A stretch of DNA of 44,023 nucleotides from an uncultured Clostridia bacterium (GTDB lineage: Bacteria > Bacillota > Clostridia > Christensenellales > UBA1242), in contig CANBAL010000009.1 of NCBI GenBank assembly GCA_947366545.1, positions 1 through 44,023 on the forward strand, given 5' to 3'. The notes beneath the pieces were generated by a model. That model searched no databases. It was not told where the DNA came from and worked only from the letters and a program-made list of their open reading frames with translations. Each line of letters starts with the position of its first letter. The first letter of the stretch is position 1. Positions 7,427 through 15,642 of this stretch are shown here, in pieces. The position numbers and the translations under genes are program-made.

Positions 7427-9801
7427 GCTCTCCTCTTCATTAACTCTATGTATCTGTTTATTTCACTAGCATTGTCATATCTATCATAACCCTGCCCGTT
7501 TGGCACAAGCAGTGTTGGCGCCTTTTTAACATCAAATTTTTCAGTAAGTTCGTGCTCCTCTTCCGCATCTATGATTGTGTACTTAATTCCGGCCATATTC
7601 AAAAGTGCCTTTGCCATCTTACAATTTGGACAAGTTTTAGTTGTGAAAAGTAAAAGTTCTTTACCACATTTCTCGTTTGCCTCTAATTTAACACCCTCTT
7701 CCGCTTTAGCACAAGTCTTGCTACCCTTCATACGGGATTCGGCAATATTGTATACCTTTCTATCTTCAAATTCTTGAAGTTTTCCGTCGTTCCAGTTTTG
7801 TACTGGGCGGTAGTATCCAGTAATTCTGCTGTAAACCTCGGTTACCGCACCGCAGGTAGGACAGGTGTGGTGTTCACCAGTTATGTAACCATGCTCTTTA
7901 CATATAGAATATGTAGGAGACATAGTGTAATATGGGAGTTTATAGTTTTCAGCAATCTTTCTTACGAGTTGTGCTGTAGCCTGCCAAGAATCAAGTTTTT
8001 GACCAAGGAAGGCGTGGAATACGGTACCAGATGTATAAAGTGTCTGCAATTCATCTTGTACATCAAGGGCATCAAAGATATCTGCAGTATACCCAACAGG
8101 AAGATGTGAGGAGTTGGTATAGTATGGAGTTTTCCCTTCGTTTGCAGTAATGATATCTGGGAAGCGCTCTTTATCATGCTTAGCAAAACGATATGAGGTG
8201 GACTCTGCAGGTGTAGCCTCTAGGTTGTAAAGGTCTCCATACATTTCTTGGTAATCAGAAAGTCTTTCTCTCATGTGATTAAGTACTTTCTTTGTAAACT
8301 CTTGTCCCTTCTTATCGGTAAGGTCACACCTCAGCCAATTTGCATTGAGGCAAGCCTCGTTCATACCAACAAGACCGATTGTTGAAAAGTGATTATTAAA
8401 TGTGCCAAGATATCTCTTAGTATATGGATACAAACCAGCTTCTAGCAATTTTGTAATGGTTTCACGCTTTACCTTCAAACTGCGTGCTGAAATGTCCATA
8501 AGTTTGTCAAGGCGGTCAAAGAAATCTTCTTCATTTGCCGACTGATAAGCAATTCTAGGCATGTTAATTGTTACAACCCCAACAGAGCCAGTACTCTCAC
8601 CGCTACCAAAGAAACCACCAGATTTCTTGCGAAGTTCCCTAAGGTCAAGACGGAGACGGCAGCACATACTTCTTACATCTGAAGGCTCCATATCACTATT
8701 AATATAGTTTGAGAAATATGGAGTGCCATATTTTGAAGTCATCTCAAAAAGCAGACGATTGTTTTCAGTATCTGACCAGTCAAAGTTTTTAGTAATAGAA
8801 TATGTAGGAATAGGATACTGGAAACCACGACCATTTGCATCGCCCTCAATCATAATTTCAATAAAGGCTTTGTTTACCATTTCCATTTCTTTTGCGCAGT
8901 CTTTATACTTAAAGTCTTGATCCTTTCCACCGACGATGGCAGGCAGTTCAGCAAGGTCATTTGGCACCGTCCAGTCAAGAGTAATGTTTGTGAATGGCGC
9001 TTGAGTTCCCCACCTTGATGGAGTGTTAACACCATAAACGAAAGACTGTATACACTGTTTAACCTCTTTGTATGACAAATTATCAATCTTTACGAATGGA
9101 GCAAGATAGGTATCAAAAGAAGAGAATGCCTGCGCTCCTGCCCATTCATTTTGCATAATACCAAGGAAATTTACCATTTGATTGCAAAGTGTTGAAAGGT
9201 GTGAGGCTGGAGAAGATGATATCTTTCCAGGAATTCCACCTAATCCCTCCCGAATAAGTTGCTTGAGTGACCACCCAGCGCAATATCCAGTAAGCATTGA
9301 AAGATCATGAATATGTATATCGCAGTTTTTGTGTGCATTGCCAATTTCTTTATCATATATTTCGTTAAGCCAATAATTTGCAGTCATGGCACCTGAGTTA
9401 GATAAGATAAGACCACCAACAGAATATGTAACGGTTGAGTTTTCTTTAACACGCCAGTCAGACAAATTCAAATACTTGTCCATAGTTTTCTTGTAGTCCA
9501 TAAGTGTTTCATCTGCCTTGCGAATTTTTTCTCTATTCTTTCGGTATAGAATGTAGCATTTAGCAACATTGCCATAGCCATTATTCATAAGCACAGATTC
9601 TACCGTATCTTGAATGTCCTCTACTGTAGGGAATTTGTTTTCAAACTTTTCAGTAAGTTCAAGTTCTGTAAGTTTAGCAAGTTTTTTGCAATCCCTTACC
9701 TCTCCGTCACCTAACGCAAGCATTGCCCTTACTATAGCATTCTCGATTTTAGAGATATCATAGTCTACAACTCGTCCGTCTCTTTTGATAATTTTATCCA
9801 T
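7423..9801 (-). CDS. nrdD: anaerobic ribonucleoside-triphosphate reductase with C-terminal redoxin domain
   Basis: ATP-cone KIIKRDGRVVDYDISKIENAI, zinc site HTCPTCG, glycyl radical loop RITGYYRPV, extra C-terminal LLLFTTKTCPNCKMAKALL...VKKAPTLLVPNG. Confidence 0.93.
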   Translation of the reverse strand: MDKIIKRDGRVVDYDISKIENAIVRAMLALGDGEVRDCKKLAKLTELELTEKFENKFPTVEDIQDTVESVLMNNGYGNVAKCYILYRKNREKIRKADETLMDYKKTMDKYLNLSDWRVKENSTVTYSVGGLILSNSGAMTANYWLNEIYDKEIGNAHKNCDIHIHDLSMLTGYCAGWSLKQLIREGLGGIPGKISSSPASHLSTLCNQMVNFLGIMQNEWAGAQAFSSFDTYLAPFVKIDNLSYKEVKQCIQSFVYGVNTPSRWGTQAPFTNITLDWTVPNDLAELPAIVGGKDQDFKYKDCAKEMEMVNKAFIEIMIEGDANGRGFQYPIPTYSITKNFDWSDTENNRLLFEMTSKYGTPYFSNYINSDMEPSDVRSMCCRLRLDLRELRKKSGGFFGSGESTGSVGVVTINMPRIAYQSANEEDFFDRLDKLMDISARSLKVKRETITKLLEAGLYPYTKRYLGTFNNHFSTIGLVGMNEACLNANWLRCDLTDKKGQEFTKKVLNHMRERLSDYQEMYGDLYNLEATPAESTSYRFAKHDKERFPDIITANEGKTPYYTNSSHLPVGYTADIFDALDVQDELQTLYTSGTVFHAFLGQKLDSWQATAQLVRKIAENYKLPYYTMSPTYSICKEHGYITGEHHTCPTCGAVTEVYSRITGYYRPVQNWNDGKLQEFEDRKVYNIAESRMKGSKTCAKAEEGVKLEANEKCGKELLLFTTKTCPNCKMAKALLNMAGIKYTIIDAEEEHELTEKFDVKKAPTLLVPNGQGYDRYDNASEINRYIELMKRRA

Positions 9802-9842
9802 AATTTTTCTCCTTTTCCTTAGTCTTTTGCGACCTTGACTAC

Positions 9843-9872
9843 ATCATATCACCATACAATATATTGTGTCAA
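9843..9872 (-). promoter_or_regulatory. nrdD promoter
   Basis: TTGACA (9867-9872) -N18- (TGA)TATGAT (9843-9848), upstream of AAGGAG RBS. Confidence 0.7.
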
Positions 9873-9900
9873 GCGATTTTAAATACAATATATATTGTGT
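9854..9900. promoter_or_regulatory. Two NrdR-box-like palindromes
   Basis: ACAATATATTGT (9856-9867) and ACAATATATATTGT (9885-9898), centres about 30 bp apart, upstream of nrdD. Confidence 0.75.
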
Positions 9901-10076
9901 TTTTGAAAAATTTTACCCCTTTTTCCATAGGTATTATAGAGGCAATATCTATTAAAATATAACCATCCTCCAAAAACTCAAAAAATATTTTTTATAACAA
10001 AAAAAGAAAGCTGTTAACTTTCTCATCTTCTTTGATCTATATTTATTTCAATTTTGCAAAAAATGGTACCGTTAAT

Positions 10077-10671
10077 CTATTTTTTCAAAATCGCACAATA
10101 CCATTGCTCTTCTCTGCCCTCTCGTTTGTCACCTGAAACAAACTCATCTTTAAATTTAAACTTTTTTAATTTCTCATTTTGTTTAATAAATTTTCTAAAT
10201 GATCTTTGTGTGAATTCATTAAAGTGCTTGCCATACTTATTGTCGTATTCATTATCTCCAAATCTCGCACTAAAAAATAAAACCCCGTTTGATTTCAACG
10301 CTGTATATATCTTGAATAAAACTTTTTCAAGGTCTTGCCTATCCAAATGATGAATTGAGGCTAATGCCCAAACCCCATCAAACTTTTCAACATAGTCCAT
10401 ATCTTGAAACAACATACATTTAACTGGTTGTTCTAGTAAATTTGAAGCAAAATGACAAAATTCTTTTCCTCCATCAATCGCTTCCACTTTATAACCCATC
10501 TTTTTTAAAATGATATGAATCTCTTCCGCTGCCACAACCAACATCTAAAATTGTACCACCTTCTGGTATATATTTTAAAAAAACTTTGTAATAATCCGAA
10601 TTATCAACATTGATTGTTCTCATAATATAGTCAGCAAATTTTTGATTAAATATTTCATGCGTATTATTCAT
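10077..10671 (-). pseudogene. class I SAM methyltransferase, frameshifted
   Basis: ILDVGCGSGRDSYHFKKDGL (10489..10671) and LKKMGYKVEAIDGG... (10077..10544) join if one base is removed at the T6 run (10501-10506). Confidence 0.8.
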
Positions 10672-10733
10672 GATATTCTCCTTAAAAGAGTTTTTATTAC
10701 ATAACGAATTTTTGATTTTGCAAAAATCAGAAG

Positions 10734-11069
10734 TTATTTAGTTCTAATAAAAACAGCTTCAAATGTTTCATTTCCTGTATTCCTTTGTTCGTGAAATTCT
10801 CCGCGTGGAAAAATAAAGAAATCTCCTACATGAAACTCATATTCGCCGTCTTCATCTCTAACAATACCATTTCCTTTAAGTACATACATAAACTCATTAC
10901 AGTCATCGTGCTTATGCCATTCAAAAACTCCTCCAGCACGCAGCCAACCATGTGTTATTCCCTGTATATTTTTCACTTCATCGTTTGCTACAAACAGTTT
11001 TCTACTTCCCGCACCATCATGTGCTGGCTCTAATCTTACACTTTCCTTAGATTTTTTAATGACTTTCAT
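10734..11069 (-). CDS. cupin-domain protein
   Basis: EWHKHDDCNEFMYVLKGNG...FHVGDFFIFPRGEFHEQRN; ATG 11069 with GGGAGGG RBS (the ORF track start would overlap the tRNA). Confidence 0.88.
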   Translation of the reverse strand: MKVIKKSKESVRLEPAHDGAGSRKLFVANDEVKNIQGITHGWLRAGGVFEWHKHDDCNEFMYVLKGNGIVRDEDGEYEFHVGDFFIFPRGEFHEQRNTGNETFEAVFIRTK

Positions 11070-11104
11070 AATCCCTCCCAAAATATTTTTGTCATAGCTG
11101 CACT

Positions 11105-11190
11105 TGGTGCGGATAGTGAGAGTTGAACTCACAAGATGTTACCATCACAAGTACCTGAAACTTGCGCGTCTGCCATTCCGCCATATCCGC
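11105..11190 (-). tRNA. tRNA-Leu (anticodon CAG), CCA encoded
   Basis: Reverse complement GCGGATATGG...CAAGT-TTCAGGT-ACTTG...long variable arm...TATCCGCACCA. Confidence 0.93.
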
Positions 11191-11257
11191 TTATATCGCA
11201 TTATACAGTAAGTGCAAGGCTAGTATATAACATACAACTCTACATTGTCAAGTTAAT

Positions 11258-11284
11258 AAAAGGTGCAAATTAATTGCACCTTTT
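11258..11284 (-). terminator. Terminator after lemA
   Basis: AAAGGTGCAA-attaa-TTGCACCTTT. Confidence 0.8.
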
Positions 11285-11286
11285 AA

Positions 11287-11859
11287 TTAGAATTGCACTT
11301 TAACATTTTTGCGTTCTTCTGGGGCTTCAACCTCAAAGAGTTCACGCTTTTCAAACTTAAACCATTTTGCAATTATGGAACTTGGGAAAACTTCTCTTTT
11401 TGTATTGTAGATTTTAACAGTGCCATTATAGTACTTTCTTGCGGAAACAAGTTCTGCCTCTATTTCATTTAATGTTTTCATAAGTTCAGTAAAATGCTTA
11501 TCTGCTTTTAAGTCTGGATAATTCTCTGTTACCTTGAAAAGCGATTTCAATGTGCTTGAAAGGGCGTTCTCTTTCTTTATTTTCTCCCCGCCATTTGCAT
11601 TCATAGCATCATAGCGTGCACGCATAACTCCTTCAAGGGCCTCGCTTTCATGTTTTGCATAACCTTTTACAGTTTCCACTAAGTTTGGAATAACATCATA
11701 TCTCTTTTTAAGATATACATCCATAGTGGAAAATGCTTCATCCACATTGTTTCTGTGCCTAATAAATCCGTTGTATGTTGCCACAAGCCATATTGCAAAG
11801 ATAATGCCAAGCAAAGCAATGACTCCCACAACAATAAGTGCTATTTCTCCTCCGCTCAT
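11287..11859 (-). CDS. lemA: LemA family protein
   Basis: TYNGFIRHRNNVDEAFSTMDVYLKKRYDVIPNLVETVKGYAKHE, NTKREVFPSSIIAKWF. Confidence 0.93.
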   Translation of the reverse strand: MSGGEIALIVVGVIALLGIIFAIWLVATYNGFIRHRNNVDEAFSTMDVYLKKRYDVIPNLVETVKGYAKHESEALEGVMRARYDAMNANGGEKIKKENALSSTLKSLFKVTENYPDLKADKHFTELMKTLNEIEAELVSARKYYNGTVKIYNTKREVFPSSIIAKWFKFEKRELFEVEAPEERKNVKVQF

Positions 11860-11912
11860 ATAAACCTCCTATTTATATTGTTATTATACCATATTATATA
11901 AATTTGTTAAAC

Positions 11913-11939
11913 AAAAATAGCGAATTATTCGCTATTTTT
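11913..11939 (-). terminator. Terminator overlapping the tilS stop
   Basis: AAAATAGCGAA-tta-TTCGCTATTTT. Confidence 0.8.
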
Positions 11940-13263
11940 TCACTTCAATCATATATCCAAGGGTTGCATTTTCGTCAAGTTTCACCTTTTCGCTAATTTC
12001 CACCCCTGCAATAGCATACACCTCATTCCCGTCAGCAAGCACTGGAATATTATCACGCTGGCGCACCGGTATCTTCTTATCTATAAAGTAGCTTTTTAGT
12101 TTTTTAGTTCCACCGCCGAATTTAGTAAACATATCTCCGTCTTGTCTAAAACGCCATACTGCTGACTTAGGCAGTTTTTTATAATCTATGTAAAGTCTAC
12201 CTTCGCAAGGCTCAAACGATTTTACTCTTTTAATGTTCACCTTACCAAAATTTGCCACTTCAAACTCGCCACATTTAAAAGGTTGATTTAATGTGGTCTC
12301 TTCTTGTTTCCTATTCGAGATTGTTACATAATCATATTCTTTAAATACGATTGCATCAAAAGGAAGGTATAACCTATTGCCATTAGCACCATTAATTGCA
12401 AGGTCTTTTATTGCCCGAAGGTGTTTTCTTTCTATATCACATGTAATGCCAATACCCTTCAGCGCTTTAAAAATCACCCTAGTAACTATTGAGTTTGGAT
12501 AAAGGAAATAACTGCTTGGAATTCTTACCAACTTATCTTCAAACATCATAGCGTCTGCGTAGATGTGAGAATTAATATATTCGTCATCATCCGTCACACT
12601 CTGCCCAAAGGCTGTAATAGCGTTAACTGCATTAGGCCATCTTTTTAAGATGTCTTTCATAATCACATTACGCACATAGTTGCGGTTATAGGAAGTATCA
12701 CTGTTCGTATAATCATCCACATATTCAATTTGATGCTCAGAGAGATAATTCAAAATTTCTTCTTTGGTTGTTGTCAGCATAGGTCTAATATATACATGGT
12801 CGCGTATAGGCTCCATTCCCTTCGCCCCAGCAACACCAGCGCCCCTAAAAATATGCATAAGAATTGTCTCGGCTTGGTCAAGTGCGTGATGAGCAAGTGC
12901 AATTTTATCAACAACTCCTTTTCTTAATAAAGTATTAAACACCCCATACCTACCGTCACGAGCAGCGGTCTCCAAACTTACATTTTTATCCTTCGCGAGT
13001 TTTGGTGCATCAATACGGAATTTATAAAATCTCACGCCAAGTTCTTTTGCCTTTTCCTTAACAAAGTCTGCATCCATGTAACTATTTTCTCTTATTCCGT
13101 GGTCGACATGAATCGCAATAACCTCAATATCATATTTCTGTTGATTCTCTGCCAAAAAGGAAAGTAGTGCCATTGAGTCACTTCCGCCACTTACACCAAC
13201 ACCGATAACATCCCCTGCTTTAATTAATTTTTGCTTGTCAATAAATTCAATAGTCGATAACAT
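11932..13263 (-). CDS. tilS: tRNA(Ile)-lysidine synthase
   Basis: GVSGGSDSMALL PP-loop, HVDHGIRENS, HHALDQAETILM; ATG 13263 with GGAG (the track uses TTG 13284). Confidence 0.93.
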   Translation of the reverse strand: MLSTIEFIDKQKLIKAGDVIGVGVSGGSDSMALLSFLAENQQKYDIEVIAIHVDHGIRENSYMDADFVKEKAKELGVRFYKFRIDAPKLAKDKNVSLETAARDGRYGVFNTLLRKGVVDKIALAHHALDQAETILMHIFRGAGVAGAKGMEPIRDHVYIRPMLTTTKEEILNYLSEHQIEYVDDYTNSDTSYNRNYVRNVIMKDILKRWPNAVNAITAFGQSVTDDDEYINSHIYADAMMFEDKLVRIPSSYFLYPNSIVTRVIFKALKGIGITCDIERKHLRAIKDLAINGANGNRLYLPFDAIVFKEYDYVTISNRKQEETTLNQPFKCGEFEVANFGKVNIKRVKSFEPCEGRLYIDYKKLPKSAVWRFRQDGDMFTKFGGGTKKLKSYFIDKKIPVRQRDNIPVLADGNEVYAIAGVEISEKVKLDENATLGYMIEVKK

Positions 13264-13283
13264 ATTTTTACTCCATGCACTCA

Positions 13284-13312
13284 ATTATACTCCAAAATAT
13301 AACTTTGTGCAA
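13284..13312 (-). promoter_or_regulatory. tilS promoter
   Basis: TTGCAC-N17-TATAAT; very short leader with GGAG. Confidence 0.65.
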
Positions 13313-13456
13313 GGTTAATTTTTAAAATTTTCTTTATTTTTATGAATTTTATCTAATTTTATTATAATATCGCAATTTTTGAGTACTTTAATTAATTTCT
13401 CTGGCTATGTGGTAACATGACTTTAAGAAATGTCCTGCATTTTACAGAGGTGATTT

Positions 13457-13657
13457 ATGGTTGGAGAACGAATAAAATCATTAAGAACTGAGAAGAATTT
13501 ATCACAAGAGTCCCTTGCTAAAAAAATCCAGTCAAACCAAAAGCAAATCAGCAAGTGGGAGCTAAACAAAATCGAACCAAATATTGATGCCCTTTCCCGT
13601 CTTGCCGACTATTTTGAGGTGAGTGTAGATTATCTTATAGGTCGCGCTGATTACTAA
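13457..13657 (+). CDS. XRE-family HTH regulator
   Basis: IKSLRTEKNLSQESLAKKIQSNQKQISKWELNKIEPNIDALSRLADYFEVSVDYLIG; RBS AGAGGTG. Confidence 0.92.
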   Translation: MVGERIKSLRTEKNLSQESLAKKIQSNQKQISKWELNKIEPNIDALSRLADYFEVSVDYLIGRADY

Positions 13658-13663
13658 AAATAA

Positions 13664-13692
13664 TTGAAAAAACTCCATAAATATGTTATAAT
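13664..13692 (+). promoter_or_regulatory. Predicted leaderless sigma-A promoter of walJ
   Basis: TTGAAA-N17-(TGT)TATAAT-ACACGC-ATG; -10 ends 6 nt before ATG; no SD. Confidence 0.82.
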
Positions 13693-13698
13693 ACACGC

Positions 13699-14481
13699 AT
13701 GCGAATAATAAATCTTTCTTCGGGAAGTGACGGAAATCTTACATACCTTGAAAGTGACCACGCCAAAGTTTTAATTGACGCGGGTCTTTCTTGTAACGAA
13801 ATTGTAAAAAGGCTTGGACTTTTATCTGTAAGACCAGAAGAAATTAATGCTATTTTTTTAACTCATGAACATACTGACCACACAAAAGGCGTAGATATTT
13901 TCTCGGGTAAATACAATACACCCGTATTTGCACATGAAAAAGTGTGGACCACCTTTGACCAGAAAGCAAATCGTATTTCTTCTTTAAATAGAAAAACCTT
14001 TGATAAGGCATTTTCTTTTTCTGATTTAGATATCTTACCCGTAGAAATTCCACATGATGTGCCTTGTTTTGGATATAGTTTTTTTCAAAATGACAAAAAG
14101 ATAAGTATTTTGACGGATTTAGGACATACTAATGACAGAATACTAAATAGTATTGCAAACAGTCAGTTGGTATATCTTGAGGCAAACTACGATAAGGAAA
14201 TGCTGATGAAGGGAACTAAGTATCCCCTTTCACTTAAGATGCGAATAAGCGGGCCAAATGGTCACCTTTCAAATGAGGATAGTTATAATGCACTTGAGTA
14301 CTTAGTAAGCACTGGGACAAGGCAGGTTGTCCTTTCACATCTCAGCAAAGAAAATAATACCCCCGACCTTGCTTATGACTATATGTGCGAGCATCTTCTA
14401 ATGCAAGGTATTGAGGAAGGCGTGGATGTAAAAATTGATGTGGCATCCACAAGGCCAGGAGTTTTCTTTAGATTAAAATAG
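13699..14481 (+). CDS. walJ: YycJ/WalJ-like MBL-fold hydrolase
   Basis: SSGSDGN N-terminus, LTHEHTDHTKG, ILTDLGH, VLSHLSKEN; next to htrA as in wal loci. Confidence 0.85.
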   Translation: MRIINLSSGSDGNLTYLESDHAKVLIDAGLSCNEIVKRLGLLSVRPEEINAIFLTHEHTDHTKGVDIFSGKYNTPVFAHEKVWTTFDQKANRISSLNRKTFDKAFSFSDLDILPVEIPHDVPCFGYSFFQNDKKISILTDLGHTNDRILNSIANSQLVYLEANYDKEMLMKGTKYPLSLKMRISGPNGHLSNEDSYNALEYLVSTGTRQVVLSHLSKENNTPDLAYDYMCEHLLMQGIEEGVDVKIDVASTRPGVFFRLK

Positions 14482-14502
14482 CCAACGACGAAGGGAGGAA
14501 AA

Positions 14503-15522
14503 ATGAAATCTAAAATCGTGTTGGCTTTTTTGTTGCTCACGTCCTGCCTACTTTGTGGGTGCGGCGGCACCGATAATTCATACTACATAGATAAGACGGT
14601 GGATATGCGTGTAAGAGAAATCACTTTGGAAGGCACAAACGAGCTTGAAATGCTTGACAAGGCAAGAAGTGCAGTAGTCGGCATAAGTGTCGATCTTGGG
14701 AATGGCTATGCAATAGGCAGTGGGGTTGCACTTAAAAACGGCAACTATATTTTAACCAACAATCATGTGGTGGAGGACGGCGGCAATATAATTCTTTACT
14801 ATGCAGATAAAAGTATAGGCAGCGGAAAACTACTTTGGCGTGATGCAGGACTTGACCTTGCGATACTAAAATCTTCAAAAGAAATTCCTTATCTTAAAAT
14901 AGGTAGTTCTAAGGCCTTGCAGGTAGGAGAAAGCGTGTATGCTTTTGGTACACCCCTCACATTGCAGTTTAAGCACACAGTAACAAAAGGAATTGTCTCA
15001 GCACTTAATAGAACTTTAGAGGTTGAGTCTACTGGCGGAAGCAACTTTTTACAATCCCTTGTTCAACATGATGCAAGTATAAATCCTGGTAATAGTGGCG
15101 GTCCCCTTATCAATTCAAAGGGCGAAGTAGTTGGCATAAACACTCTTAAGGCAAGCGAAGGTGAAGGTCTTGGCTTTGCCAATCCTATTGAAATCGGCTC
15201 AGTCATCCTTGATAGAATAATCGAAAACAATAGTTATAAAACCCCTTATCTTGGCGTGTTTGGTTTTGATAGTGAGATTGCACAAATTTATGGTGAGGCA
15301 TTAAACCAAGACGGCGTTTATGTTGTGGATGCCTTGGGGCCAGCAAAAACGGCAGGACTAGTTAAAGGCGATGTCATAACCTCTCTTGGAGGAATACAAA
15401 TTAAAAGCATGCAAGATTTGCGGACTGGACTTTTCAACTTCAACGCTGGCGATAGAATCATAATTGAATACTCGCGGAATGGGCAAAATTACAGCAAAGA
15501 GATATCGCTTACTCAAAAATAG
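14503..15522 (+). CDS. htrA: HtrA/DegP-like serine protease with PDZ domain, predicted lipoprotein
   Basis: Triad ILTNNHVV / DAGLDLAILK / NPGNSGGPL; C-terminal PDZ; N-terminus LLLTSCLLCGC lipobox-like. Confidence 0.92.
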   Translation: MKSKIVLAFLLLTSCLLCGCGGTDNSYYIDKTVDMRVREITLEGTNELEMLDKARSAVVGISVDLGNGYAIGSGVALKNGNYILTNNHVVEDGGNIILYYADKSIGSGKLLWRDAGLDLAILKSSKEIPYLKIGSSKALQVGESVYAFGTPLTLQFKHTVTKGIVSALNRTLEVESTGGSNFLQSLVQHDASINPGNSGGPLINSKGEVVGINTLKASEGEGLGFANPIEIGSVILDRIIENNSYKTPYLGVFGFDSEIAQIYGEALNQDGVYVVDALGPAKTAGLVKGDVITSLGGIQIKSMQDLRTGLFNFNAGDRIIIEYSRNGQNYSKEISLTQK

Positions 15523-15535
15523 TGACAAAACCACC

Positions 15536-15573
15536 AAAAACTGACCAAAATTATCAAAAAATAGGTCAGTTTT
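15536..15573 (+). terminator. Terminator after htrA
   Basis: AAAACTGACC...GGTCAGTTTTTTT. Confidence 0.7.
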
Positions 15574-15586
15574 TTTATTTACCCCC

Positions 15587-15615
15587 TTGAAAAGCACAAA
15601 TTTTTGTGATAAAAT
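15587..15615 (+). promoter_or_regulatory. Promoter of the 15643 gene
   Basis: TTGAAA-N17-(TGA)TAAAAT. Confidence 0.7.
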
Positions 15616-15642
15616 ATATAAAGAATGAAAGGGGGAAAGATT

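Noticed and set aside
10501-10510. Programmed ribosomal frameshift in the methyltransferase
   Set aside because: The required shift is +1; the A-run does not form a standard -1 slippery heptamer in the zero frame, so an indel is simpler
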